Shown one piece after another: positions 1 to 10,537 of a stretch of DNA of 64,000 nucleotides (positions are counted from its first letter, which is position 1; every line of letters begins with the position of its first letter). The notes below the pieces were generated by a model. That model saw only the letters and a list, made by a program, of their open reading frames with translations, did not search any database and had not been told where the DNA came from. Source of the stretch: JALORV01 sp044225415 (GTDB lineage: Bacteria; Pseudomonadota; Gammaproteobacteria; Burkholderiales; Burkholderiaceae_F); contig JBGAIO010000001.1 of the NCBI GenBank assembly GCA_044225415.1, positions 1 to 64,000 on the forward strand, given 5' to 3'. The position numbers and the translations under genes are program-made.

Positions 1-1998
1 GCGCAGTTCGCGGCGCGCACCGGGCCGCTGCCGCCGGAGTTCGTTCTGACGCGCGCGCCGGCACCGGAGCCGTGGACGCCGGCCGACAGCATCGGATGGT
101 CGCTGATGATGGCGTGGGACCTGGCCTCCAACGCGATGCGCATGGAATTGCGCCGCCTGCGGCTTGCGACGATCTTCAGTCGCGCGGACATCGACGACAT
201 CTACCAGCCGCAGTCCGACGCCGCGCCGGGCAATGCGGACTACGTCGACCTGTACCGTGTGCTGGGGCTGCTGACGCCGACGGCGAGCACGACCACTTCG
301 ACGCTGGACGCGACGATCCCGGTCGCGGGCTTCGGCAGCGGCGACAGCGTCGGCTCGAACAACTGGGTGGTGTCGGGGCGGCGCACGGTCAGTGGCAAGC
401 CGCTGCTTGCCAACGATCCGCATCTCGGGCTGACCGCGCCGTCGGTGTGGTACCTCGCGACGCTGCAGGCGCCCGGACTCGCGGTGACCGGTGCAACGCT
501 GCCCGGCGTGCCGGGCGTGGTGCTCGGCCGCAACGACCGCGTCGCGTGGGGCTTCACCAACACCGGCGCCGACCAGCAGGATCTCTACCTCGAGCGGATC
601 AATCCGCAGGACGCCGCCGAGTACGAAACGCCCGAGGGCTGGCGTCGCTTCAGCGAGCGCGTCGAACGCTTCCGCGTGCAGGGCGAAGCCGACGTCGAGC
701 GGGTCGTCCGCGAGACGCGCCACGGCCCGGTGATCAGCGACATCCCGGGCATCGCGAAGCAGTTCAGGCCATCGAACTACGTGCTTGCGCTGCGCTGGGC
801 CGCACTCGAACCCGGCGATCGCACGCTGGCCGCGCTGCACGCGCTGAACCGCGCGCGCAGCGTCGCGGAGGCGGAGCGCGCACTGGCGGATTTCAATGTC
901 GTCACGCAGTCGGTCGTGCTCGCCGACAGCGCCGGCGCGATCGGTTTCGTCGTCACCGGGCGCATCCCCGTGCGGCACGCGCAGGACAACCTGCGCGGCA
1001 TCGCGCCCGCACCCGGCTGGGACGCGCGCTACGACTGGCAGGGCTTCCTGCCGTACGCAGACGTACCGCGCGAGCTCGATCCGCCGTCGGGTTATCTGGC
1101 TACCGCCAACCAGTACATCGCTGCGCCCGCGTACCCGCACCATCTCGGATTCGACTGGGCCGCGCCATATCGCCGCCAGCGCATCGCACAGCTGATCGAC
1201 GCGCGCGAGAAGCACGACGTCGGCACGATGCAGGCCATCCAGGCCGACATCGTGTCGCAGCCGGCGCTGCGCCTGATGGCGAAGCTGGCCGCGGCGCAGC
1301 CGACCAGTGCCGCGGCGCGCGATGCGCTGACGCGTCTGACCGCGTGGGACGGCAGGATGGCGGCGGACCGTCCCGAGCCGCTGCTGTTCCATGCGTGGCG
1401 GCGCGCGCTGACACGGCGCATCTTCAGCGACGACTTCGGCGAACTGGCAGCGGAGTTCGTCGCGAACGCGGACCTGACGCCGGCGTTGATCCGCGTGCTG
1501 GAAGGCAACGCGACCGGACGCGACTGGTGCGACGACCGCGGCACGCCGCACCGCGTGGAAAGCTGCACGCTGCTGATGACCGAGACGCTCGAAGAGGTGG
1601 TCGCGCAGCTGACGCAGGCCAGCGGCCGCGACGTCGCCGGGCTGCGCTGGGGCGATGCGCATATCGCGATCGCCGAGCACCGGCCATTCTCCAGCGTCGC
1701 TGCGCTGATGCGCGCCTTCGAACTGCGCACGCCCGTGCCGGGCGACACCTATACGGTGAACGCGACCGCGCTGTCGTACCGCGCCGACCTGCCATTTTCC
1801 ACGCGGCACGCAGCGTCGCTGCGCGCCATCGTCGATCTCGCGCAACCCGATCAGTCGCTGTGGGTGCAGTCCGCCGGGCAGTCCGGCAATGCGCTGTCGC
1901 CGCAGTATGCGTCGCTAATGCCGCTCTGGCGGGACGTGCGCTACGTGCCGATGCGCGCGGCGCCTCGCGACGCGCTGCTGTTGCAGCTCAGGCCGTAG
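1..1998 (+). CDS. Penicillin acylase family protein (5' truncated by window edge)
   Basis: The reading frame is open from base 1, so the start lies upstream; 665 residues are visible. The family is made as a precursor that cuts itself just before an internal Ser, which becomes the N-terminal nucleophile of the beta chain. The expected site is seen as G-SNNWVVSG with the Ser codon at 355-357 (residue 119 here), followed by the usual LLANDPHLG segment and WGFTNTGAD motif. The visible part therefore holds the end of the alpha chain, the spacer and essentially the whole beta chain. Members hydrolyse amide bonds in penicillins, acyl-homoserine lactones or other N-acyl compounds, usually in the periplasm; the substrate cannot be read from sequence. 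The 3' end overlaps the convergent next gene by 11 bases. Confidence 0.9.
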   Translation, partial: AQFAARTGPLPPEFVLTRAPAPEPWTPADSIGWSLMMAWDLASNAMRMELRRLRLATIFSRADIDDIYQPQSDAAPGNADYVDLYRVLGLLTPTASTTTSTLDATIPVAGFGSGDSVGSNNWVVSGRRTVSGKPLLANDPHLGLTAPSVWYLATLQAPGLAVTGATLPGVPGVVLGRNDRVAWGFTNTGADQQDLYLERINPQDAAEYETPEGWRRFSERVERFRVQGEADVERVVRETRHGPVISDIPGIAKQFRPSNYVLALRWAALEPGDRTLAALHALNRARSVAEAERALADFNVVTQSVVLADSAGAIGFVVTGRIPVRHAQDNLRGIAPAPGWDARYDWQGFLPYADVPRELDPPSGYLATANQYIAAPAYPHHLGFDWAAPYRRQRIAQLIDAREKHDVGTMQAIQADIVSQPALRLMAKLAAAQPTSAAARDALTRLTAWDGRMAADRPEPLLFHAWRRALTRRIFSDDFGELAAEFVANADLTPALIRVLEGNATGRDWCDDRGTPHRVESCTLLMTETLEEVVAQLTQASGRDVAGLRWGDAHIAIAEHRPFSSVAALMRAFELRTPVPGDTYTVNATALSYRADLPFSTRHAASLRAIVDLAQPDQSLWVQSAGQSGNALSPQYASLMPLWRDVRYVPMRAAPRDALLLQLRP

Positions 1999-2737
1999 CC
2001 CGGGCCGCGGAACCGCGGCGCGATGCGTCGGGTCGGGCCAGCCGTTGCGCGACGTGTTCGCCCAGCGCGGCCAGATGCTGCCAGCACGCCGCCTCCTGCG
2101 GCATGCGTTGCACGGTGATGCGCAGTCCATGCTCGCCGAGCGTGATCTCCACCGCGTCTTCAGCCGAGAAGCGCGTGCCGTCGGGCACCGGCCAGCGCAG
2201 CAGCAGCGTCTGGAGTGTCGCGTCGACCCAGTCGCGCGGCATGTCGGGCGACAGCGCGACCGCGAAGCGTTCGCTGAACGACGGCGACAGGCCGTCCGCC
2301 TCGACCGCGCTCTCGTAGAACTCAGCCTTGTCGACCTTGCCTTCGACGCCGGTCATCGCCTGCGCCACGCCGGCGACCACGCCCATCAGCACGCGACCGA
2401 CGGCGCCGCTTTCCAGCGCATGGCGGCGCCGGCCGATGAGTACCAGCGAGAGCCGGGGCGTGCGCAGGTTGTCGCTATGCCAGTACGCCTTCGGCGTCGG
2501 CGAGTCGTCGCCGCGATCCGGGTCGTACCACATCCGCCACGCAATGCCGCCGCTGTCGCCGGTGAATCGATAGTCGACGTTGCCGTCGCGCTCACCCGTG
2601 TAGGTCCATCCGGAGTGACGCGCCAGCACGCGCCGCTCGAGATCGCGGCGGCGCTGGATCTCGCCCCCTTTCTTCACCGCCCAGACGATGCCGACGATGA
2701 CGGCGGCGAAGACGGCGACGACGAAGAAGGCGGTCAT
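1988..2737 (-). CDS. Membrane-anchored protein of unknown function
   Basis: 249 residues, not recognised. Residues 1-22 form one hydrophobic segment followed by Lys-Lys, so the protein is probably an inner-membrane anchored protein with the rest as a soluble domain. The soluble part contains a Trp-rich stretch (GWTYTGERDG, IAWRMWYDP) and a C-terminal Arg/Ala-rich tail. The frame is clean across its whole length, unlike many neighbours. It converges on the acylase gene with an 11-base overlap and is divergent from the DUF3047 lipoprotein gene. No function is proposed. Confidence 0.7.
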   Translation of the reverse strand: MTAFFVVAVFAAVIVGIVWAVKKGGEIQRRRDLERRVLARHSGWTYTGERDGNVDYRFTGDSGGIAWRMWYDPDRGDDSPTPKAYWHSDNLRTPRLSLVLIGRRRHALESGAVGRVLMGVVAGVAQAMTGVEGKVDKAEFYESAVEADGLSPSFSERFAVALSPDMPRDWVDATLQTLLLRWPVPDGTRFSAEDAVEITLGEHGLRITVQRMPQEAACWQHLAALGEHVAQRLARPDASRRGSAARATA

Positions 2738-2891
2738 GCGGGGGCGCGGTGGATGGCATGCATGGAAGCGCCATGCTAGGCATAACCCGCGTGGTGAAAA
2801 CGACGAAATAGGCGCCCGCGCAGGCCCGTTCGTCGCAGCCGCACCACCATGCCTTGTCGCCTGCGGGTGATGCTCCTACGCTCCGTCGCCG

Positions 2892-3653
2892 ATGATCGCC
2901 CGACCGCTCTGCGCGCTGCTGGCCGCCGCTGCCGCTGGCTGCGCCGTCACCGAGCCGCCGTCGCCCCCGCCCGACGTGCCGTCGGCACAGGTGGCGGCGT
3001 TCTCCGCCAATGCCGCCGGCGCCGACCTGCCCAAGGGCTGGCGCACGATGATCATCAACCGCACCAAGAAGCCCACCGAGTACCGGCTCGTCCGCGACAA
3101 GGCCACGGGCAAGGTCGTGCTGCATGCGCGCGCCGTCGCTGCCGCCAGCGGCCTGCGTCAGTCGCTGGACGTCGATCCGGCAAAGATGCCGGTGGTCGCA
3201 TGGCAGTGGCGCGTCTCGGATCTGATCGTCGGCGCGGACAACCAGGACCGCTACTCCGAAGACGCGCCGACGCGCCTGCTGCTGTTCTTCGACGGCGACC
3301 GGGATGCGCTGCCGCTGAAGGAGCGCCTGCTCGCGGAAACGGCGAAGCTCGTCAGCGGCCAGGACATGCCGTATGCGACCCTGGTCTACATCTGGGAGAA
3401 CCGCTTCCCGGTGGGCTCGGTGCTGCCTTCGAATTTCACCGGACAGGTGAAGCTGCTGGTCGCCGGCAGCGGCCACGATGCCCGCCTCGGCACGTGGAAG
3501 CGTTTCGAGCGCAACTACGTCGACGACTACAAGCAGGCTTTCGGCCGCGCGCCGGGCAGGCTGATCGGCATCGGCATCATGACGGACACCGACAACACCG
3601 GCGAAGTCATCGAGGCGGACTACGGCGACATCGAATTGCGGCAGGGTCGCTGA
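2892..3653 (+). CDS. DUF3047 family lipoprotein
   Basis: 253 residues. The N-terminus is a lipoprotein signal peptide with lipobox AAAGC (Cys17), so the mature protein should be lipid-anchored in the envelope. The rest matches the DUF3047 pattern: a PLPKGW-like start to the domain, a central VAWQWRV strand, LLLFFDGD, YIWENR and a C-terminal GIGIMTDTDNTGE segment. DUF3047 proteins are widespread in betaproteobacteria and have no established function; the fold is predicted to be a beta-sandwich. The gene stands alone, with the Dpp transporter starting 78 bases downstream. Confidence 0.8.
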   Translation: MIARPLCALLAAAAAGCAVTEPPSPPPDVPSAQVAAFSANAAGADLPKGWRTMIINRTKKPTEYRLVRDKATGKVVLHARAVAAASGLRQSLDVDPAKMPVVAWQWRVSDLIVGADNQDRYSEDAPTRLLLFFDGDRDALPLKERLLAETAKLVSGQDMPYATLVYIWENRFPVGSVLPSNFTGQVKLLVAGSGHDARLGTWKRFERNYVDDYKQAFGRAPGRLIGIGIMTDTDNTGEVIEADYGDIELRQGR

Positions 3654-3731
3654 ACCGCAAGTGCCGACGCGCAGTTCGAGGCACAATCGGCGCGTGTCGC
3701 CCGGCCGTCGAATTCCGCCAACGCCCCCGCC

Positions 3732-4724
3732 ATGCTCCGCTTCCTTCTGACGCGGGTCTCGCTGCTCGTGCCGACCTTCTTCGGCATGACGCTGCTGGCG
3801 TTCGTGCTGATCCGGCTGGTGCCGGGCGATCCCATCGAGACGATGGCGGGCGAGCGCGGCATCGACAAGGAGCGGCACGAACTGCTGCTGCGCGAATACG
3901 GCCTGGACCGGCCCGTGGTCGTGCAGTACGGCATCTACATCCCGCGCGCCAGTGAGCGGCTGATGATCACGCAGACTCGGTGTTGCGCAGTCCGGCCCAC
4001 CTCGCCAAATGCACGGCGACGGCAGGCTGTTCGCTGGACCGTTCGCGCTGCCGATCGGCATCCGGCCGGCATGTTGGCGGGCGTGCGGGTGTACTCCGAC
4101 GCTGATCATTGCCGCGTCGCCAGCGCTTGCTCACCGTCGATGCCGATCTTCTGGTGGGGCCTGCTGCTGATCCTGCTGTTCTCGGTGAAGCTGGGATGGA
4201 CGCCGGTGTCCGGGCGGCTGGACGTCAAGTACTTCGTCGAACCCGTGACCGGCTTCCTGCTGATCGATTCGCTGCTCGCCGGCGACTTCGGCGCGTTCAG
4301 GTCCGCGGCGCTGCACCTGGTGCTGCCGATGATCGTGCTGGGCACGGTGCCGCTGGCGGTGATCGCGCGCATGACGCGCTCGTCGATGCTGGAGGTGCTG
4401 GGCGAGGACTACATCCGCACCGCGCGCGCGAAGGGACTCGCGCCGCTGCGCGTCATCGTGCTGCACGCCTTCCGCAATGCGCTGATCCCGGTGGTGACCG
4501 TGATCGGCCTGCAGATCGGCGTGCTCTTCACCGGCGCCATCCTCACCGAGACGATCTTCTCGTGGCCGGGCGTGGGCAAGTGGCTGATCGAGGCGATCAA
4601 CCGCCGCGACTACCCGGTGCTGCAGGGCGGCCTGCTGCTGATCGGCCTGATGGTGATGATGGTGAACCTGCTGGTCGACATCACCTACGGCTTCATCAAC
4701 CCGCGCATCCGGTACGCGAAATGA
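3732..4724 (+). CDS. Dipeptide/oligopeptide ABC transporter permease, DppB type (internal damaged patch)
   Basis: First inner-membrane permease of transporter 1. The N-terminus (residues 1-30 membrane segment, then RLVPGDPIE) and the C-terminal half with the EAA loop (EDYIRTARAKGL) and the final IFSWPGVGKW region are normal for DppB/OppB. Between about 3945 and 4135 the expected second periplasmic loop and membrane helix are unreadable, although fragments such as MITQT and GMLAGVR remain; several small indels there cancel so that the frame is restored. The stop codon overlaps the next start in ATGA. Together with DppC it forms the channel through which peptides enter. Confidence 0.85.
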   Translation: MLRFLLTRVSLLVPTFFGMTLLAFVLIRLVPGDPIETMAGERGIDKERHELLLREYGLDRPVVVQYGIYIPRASERLMITQTRCCAVRPTSPNARRRQAVRWTVRAADRHPAGMLAGVRVYSDADHCRVASACSPSMPIFWWGLLLILLFSVKLGWTPVSGRLDVKYFVEPVTGFLLIDSLLAGDFGAFRSAALHLVLPMIVLGTVPLAVIARMTRSSMLEVLGEDYIRTARAKGLAPLRVIVLHAFRNALIPVVTVIGLQIGVLFTGAILTETIFSWPGVGKWLIEAINRRDYPVLQGGLLLIGLMVMMVNLLVDITYGFINPRIRYAK

Positions 4725-5662
4725 GCAGCGAACCGATTGCCCCTGCGGCGCTGACCGACGCGGAACTCGCGGCGCTGACGCGCGGTGCGGCGCCGGCGGA
4801 GTTTCCGTCGCCGCTGGCGGAGTTCTGGCGGCACTTCTCCGCCAATCGCGGCGCCGTGCTGGGTCTCGTCGTCGTCTGCCTGGTGCTGCTGGTGGCGGTG
4901 TTCGCGGGCGTGCTGGCACCGCATTCGCCAACGGCCATCGACAACGCCGCGTACCTGAAGCCGCCGGCGTGGATCGAGGGCGGTTCGTGGACCTATCCGC
5001 TGGGCACCGATGCCATCGGGCGCGACATCCTGTCGCGGCTGATGTACGGCGCGCGGCTGTCGCTGTCCATCGGCGTGGCAGTGGTCGCGCTGTCGATCAT
5101 CGTCGGCACCTGCCTCGGCATGGCCGCGGCGTTCTATCGCGGCGTGACCGACATCGCGATCATGCGGCTGATGGACCTGCTGCTGAGCCTGCCGAGCCTG
5201 CTGCTGGCCATCGTCATCGTCGCTATCCTCGGGCCTGGCCTGATGAACGCGATGCTCGCTGTGGCCGTGGTGGTACTGCCGCACTACGTGCGCACCGCGC
5301 GGGCCGCCGCGCTCACCGAGCTGTCGCGCGACTACGTGGTGGCGGCGCGCATGGTGGGGGCGGGCCGGCTGCGTCTGATGTTCCGCGAAGTGCTGCCCAA
5401 TTGCCTCGCGCCGCTGATCGTGCAGGCGTCGCTCGGTGTGTCCACCGCCATCCTCGATGCGGCGGCGCTGGGCTTCCTCGGCCTGGGTGCGCAGCCGCCG
5501 TCGCCCGAGTGGGGCACGATGCTCGCCGACGCGCGCGAGTTCGTGCTGCGCGCCTGGTGGGTCGTGACCTTCCCCGGCCTGGTGATCCTGATCACCGTGC
5601 TGGCCTTCAATCTGCTGGGCGACGGGTTGCGCGATGCGCTCGACCCGAAGCTGAAGCGCTGA
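4721..5662 (+). CDS. Dipeptide/oligopeptide ABC transporter permease, DppC type
   Basis: 313 residues with a clean frame. The start ATG at 4721 overlaps the dppB stop (ATGA), which suggests translational coupling. Features of the family are a long cytoplasmic N-terminus, a first membrane helix near residues 45-70, the LGTDAIGRDILSR motif that opens the transport domain, four to five further helices, and an EAA motif (SRDYVVAARMVGAG) near residue 200. The end LGDGLRDALDPKLKR is typical of DppC/OppC. It pairs with the preceding permease. The ATPase gene starts 4 bases downstream. Confidence 0.93.
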   Translation: MSSEPIAPAALTDAELAALTRGAAPAEFPSPLAEFWRHFSANRGAVLGLVVVCLVLLVAVFAGVLAPHSPTAIDNAAYLKPPAWIEGGSWTYPLGTDAIGRDILSRLMYGARLSLSIGVAVVALSIIVGTCLGMAAAFYRGVTDIAIMRLMDLLLSLPSLLLAIVIVAILGPGLMNAMLAVAVVVLPHYVRTARAAALTELSRDYVVAARMVGAGRLRLMFREVLPNCLAPLIVQASLGVSTAILDAAALGFLGLGAQPPSPEWGTMLADAREFVLRAWWVVTFPGLVILITVLAFNLLGDGLRDALDPKLKR

Positions 5663-5666
5663 GCTC

Positions 5667-6628
5667 ATGGCACTGCTGGACATCGAATCGCTGCAGGTCG
5701 AGTTCCCGATGGGCGGCCGCGTGCTGCGCGCGGTGGACGGTGTCAGCCTGTCGGTGGATGCGGGCGAAGTGCTGGGCATCGTCGGCGAGTCCGGTTCGGG
5801 CAAGAGCGTGACGATGCTCGCGCTGATGGGCCTGGTGGGTTACCCCGGGAAGGTCGCCGCCCAGCGCGTGCGCTTCGACGGCCGCGACCTGCTCGCGCTC
5901 AGCGACCGCGAGCGGCGCGCGATCACCGGCCGCGACATCGCGATGATCTTCCAGGAGCCGGCCACCAGCCTCAATCCGTGCTTCTCGGTGGGCTTCCAGC
6001 TGGTCGAGACGCTGCGCCAGCACACGGACCTGACGCGCCGGCAGGCCGCGGACCGCGCGGTCGAACTGCTGGCGCAGGTCGGCATTCCCGATCCCGCACG
6101 GCGCCTGAACGACTATCCGCACCTGCTGTCGGGCGGCATGAACCAGCGCGTGATGATCGCGATGGCCATCGCCTGCAACCCGCGGCTGCTGATCGCCGAC
6201 GAACCGACCACGGCGCTGGACGTGACCATCCAGGCGCAGATCCTCGACCTGCTGCGCCAGCTGCAGAAGGAACGCGCGGGCTGGTGCTGACATCACGCAT
6301 TGAAACATGCATGTGGTGGCCCGAGACGGCGCGTGGTTGCGATGGGCGTGGTGGTGGAGAACGGCTGGCGCGACCTTCGCCGCACTGGAGTATCCGCAGC
6401 GACGGCGGCGGCGCTGTCAGCTGCTCGCCCGAGCGCCGCGAAGGCGAAGGTCTGGCGGTATCTGGCGACCATTCCCGCACGGTGCCGGGCTCTACGACTG
6501 GCCCGCTACGCCTTACCTGCGCTTGCGCTGACGCCACGCTGCGCCGCTACCGCGAGCACCGAGAAGCACCGCGTCCCGCAGGACGCGCCCGTTGCCACGT
6601 ACCTCTACTCACCACAACAGCGTCGTGA
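5667..6628 (+). CDS. Dpp/Opp ABC transporter ATP-binding protein, DppD type (3' third broken)
   Basis: Residues 1-205 read cleanly: Walker A GESGSGKS at about 40-47, Q-loop in IFQEPATSLNP, signature LSGGMNQR at about 154 and Walker B LLIADEPTTALD at about 174-185. After 6285 the frame breaks in the H-loop (remnant LTSRI where LITHDMG is expected) and the remaining 340 bases carry many indels. Pieces of the family's C-terminal Fe-S/Cys-rich tail can still be sensed but not read. The protein would hydrolyse ATP to drive the DppBC channel. The end point given is approximate. Confidence 0.75.
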
Positions 6629-6738
6629 TGTCAGTGCGCGACCGGCACGCTGGCCGCGCGCCAGGAAGCAGCGGCATGAAAGGCAAAGTGGGCTGCCCGA
6701 GCAAGCCTGCGCTGCGCGCGCAGCGCGGAGGCTCATGG

Positions 6739-7727
<989 letters not shown>

Positions 7728-7760
7728 CGGGACGAAGTTTCACGAGGAGGCGGTACAGTC

Positions 7761-9356
7761 ATGACGCAAGTGTTGAAGTGGGTTGCACATGAAGCCGGTG
7801 CGCGCGATGGTCGCGTGCATGGCTCTGGCGCTGGCCTGGTGGAGTGCGACTGGCGTCGGCGAAGACGCTGGTGTTCTGCTCGGCAGGCCGAGAATTTCTA
7901 CTCCGGGCATAACACCGGCACGTCCTTCGACGCCAACAGCCAGATCTACAGCCGCATCGTCGACTTCGAGCGCGGCGGCACGAAGGTGGTACCGGGCCTG
8001 GCCGAGGCAGCGACATCTCCCCCGACGGAAAGACCTACACCTTCTATCTGCGCAAGGGCGTGAAGTGGCATTGAACAAGAACTTCAAGCCCACGCGCGCG
8101 ACATGAACGCCGACGACATCATCTTCATGTTCGAGCAGCAGTGGAAGGACATCAACCCCGTTTCAAGGTCACCAGCCCCAACCTGTACTTCAACGACATG
8201 GGCATGCCCGCTGCTGAAGTCGGTGGAGAAGGTCGACGACTACACCGTGCGCATCACGCTGGAGAAGGCCGAGGCGCCTTTCCTGTCGAAACCAAGGCGA
8301 TGGAATACGCCGGCGTGCAGTCCAAAGACACGCGGACGCGATGCTGAAGGCGCGCACGCCCGAGAAGATCGACCAAGCCCATCGGCACGGGTCCGTTCTA
8401 CCTGGTGCAGTACCAGCGTGACGCCATCATCCGCTACAAGGCCTTCCCGCAGTTCTGGGGCGGCAGGGCGAAGATCGACGACCTGGTGTTCTCCACGCCG
8501 CCGACGCGTCGGTGCGCTGGGCCAAGCTGCAGAAGGGCGAGTGCTGCGTCGCCTACCTGAACCCGTGACCTGGAGGCGATCCGCAGGACGAAGGTGCGCG
8601 TGCTGGAGCAGCCCGGCCTGAACATCGGCTACCTCGCCTACAACACGCAGAAGAAGCCCTTCGACGACGTGCGCGTGCGCAAGGCGATGAACATGGCCAT
8701 CAACAAGAAAGCCATCATCGATGCCGTGTGCATCGAGCACCGGCGTGGCGGCGAAGAACCGATCCCGCCGCAATGGTCGTACAACGACGCCATCGGCGAC
8801 GACCGGCAATGATCCAGCCGCCGCGAAGAAGCTGCTGGCCGATGCCGGCTATCCCAACGGTTTCACCACCGATCTGTGGGCCATGCCGGTGCAGCGCCCG
8901 TACAACCCCAACGCCAAGCGCATCGCCGAACTGATCCAGGCCGATCTCGCCAAGGTGGGCGTGACGCAGAGAATCGAAGCCGAGTGGGCGAGTACCCGCA
9001 AGCGCATGCAGGCGGGCGAACACCAGATGGGCATGCTGGGCTGGACCGGCGACAACGGCGATCCGGACAATTTCCTGAACACGCTGCTGGGCTGCGACGC
9101 GGCCAAGACCAACGGTTCCAACGTCGCCAAGGTCTGCTACCAGCCTTTCGAGGACCTGGTGCAGAAGGCGAAGGTCACGTCGGCCAGGCGGCGCGCGCAC
9201 CGCTGTACGAACAGGCGCAGGTGATCTTCAAGGAGCAGGCGCCGTGGTTCACCAATGCGCACGTACGAAAGCCAACCGGTGCGGGCCGAAGTCATCGACT
9301 ACAAGCTGTCGCCGTTCGGACGGCATACGTTCTACGGCGTCGACATCAAGGAATAG
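7761..9356 (+). pseudogene. Peptide ABC transporter substrate-binding protein, SBP_bac_5 family (multiple frameshifts)
   Basis: Periplasmic solute-binding protein of transporter 1, DppA type. An ideal Shine-Dalgarno (gaggagg, 7744-7750) precedes ATG 7761; the signal peptide MVACMALALAW follows in the frame of ATG 7789, so the true start depends on an indel. Family blocks appear in changing frames: ENFYSGHNT and ANSQIYSRIVDFERG near 7890-7980, PDGKTYTFYLRKGVKWH near 8020-8070, PFYLVQYQRDAIIRYK near 8390-8440, RKAMNMAINKKAIIDAV near 8680-8730, and a long clean block from about 8810 (LLADAGYPNGF) to 9180. The end is FYGVDIKE and TAG 9354-9356. About ten frame breaks are seen. A strong terminator follows. 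Confidence 0.72.
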
Positions 9357-9378
9357 TCCGCCGTGGTGGTCTGACGAG

Positions 9379-9409
9379 CGGGGCCGGTGGCGACCGGCCC
9401 CGTTTTTTT
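9379..9409 (+). terminator. Rho-independent terminator after peptide-binding protein gene
   Basis: A perfect 10-bp GC-rich stem (cggggccggt at 9379-9388, accggccccg at 9393-9402) with loop ggcg is followed directly by seven T. It lies 23 bases after the binding-protein stop and should end transcription of transporter 1 before the second permease set. Confidence 0.92.
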
Positions 9410-9547
9410 CGTCCGGCGAGTGGCCGCACCTCTGCGCAGGGCTGGCGCGGCGACCGTGGCGTTGTACAGGCGACGGCGCGCGAGGCTCTAACGCTTGGCA
9501 TTTCCAGCGCCCTGGCCTGCCGCCGCGTACTGGGCACTGTTCCCGGA

Positions 9548-10515
9548 ATGCTCGCGTTCATCATCCGCCGGTTGTTGCAGGCCATCCTCGTCATGCTGAC
9601 GGTGGCCCTGGTGGCATTCCTGCTGTTCCAGTACGTCGGTGACCCGGTATCGCAGATGCTCGGACAGGATGCGACACCCGACGACCGCATCCGGCTGCGG
9701 ACCGAACTCGGCCTCGACCAGCCGTTCTATGCGCAGTTCGCGACCTTCGTCGGCAACGCGCTGCAGGGCGACTTCGGCGTCAGCCTGCGGCAGGCCGCAC
9801 AGTGGCGACGCTGATCCAGGAACGTCTGCCCGCGACGCTCGAGCTCGCCTTCGCCGCCGCGCTGCTGGCTATCGTGGTCGGCATTCCCGCCGGCGTGTAC
9901 ACCGCCCTGCGCCGCGGCACGTTCATGGCGCAGGTCCTGCTTGCCGCTCGCTGCTGCTACTTCACCCCACCTGCTCATCGGCATCCTGCTGATCCTCGTC
10001 TTTGCCGTGCAGCTCGGCTGGCTGCCGTCGTACGGCCGCGGCGACGTGACGCAGATCGGCTGGTGGACTTCCGGCCTGCTGGACGCCGGCCGGCACCGAT
10101 CACCCGCGATCCTGCTGCTGCTGTTCAGCTCACGCTGATCATGCGGCTGGTGCGCTCCGAGATGCTCGAAGTGCTGCGTACCGACTACATCAAGTTCGCG
10201 CGCGCGCGCGGCCTCACGGACCGCGCCGTGCACTTCGGCCATGCGCTGAAGAACACGCTGGTGCCGGTCATCACCATCACCGGCCTGCAGCTCGGCGGCA
10301 TCATCGCCTTCGCCATCGTCACCGAGACCGTCTTCCAGTGGCCGGGCATGGGCCTGCTGTTCATCCAGTCGGTGCAGTTCGCGGACATCCCGGTGATGGC
10401 CGCCTACCTGTGCCTGATCGCGCTGGTGTTCGTCGTCATCAACCTCGTCGTCGACCTGCTGTACTTCGCGGTCGACCCGCGCCTGCGCGTCGACCGCGCA
10501 GCCGCAGCACACTGA
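9548..10515 (+). CDS. Dipeptide/oligopeptide ABC transporter permease, DppB type, second set (frameshifted)
   Basis: Starts MLAFIIRRLLQAILVM with a first membrane helix and the family's VGDPVSQMLG loop and LGLDQPFYAQ segment. The frame changes near 9795 (between SLRQAAQ and VATLIQERLP) and again around 9945-9965 and 10105-10135. The last part is clean, with the EAA motif TDYIKFARARGL, an ETVFQWPGMG helix region and a C-terminal membrane segment ending YFAVDPRLRVD. It is the channel subunit of transporter 2 and partner of the DppC-type permease at 11776. The M20 hydrolase gene follows after 22 bases. Confidence 0.82.
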
Positions 10516-10537
10516 CCGCGACCAGCGGAGGACGAAC

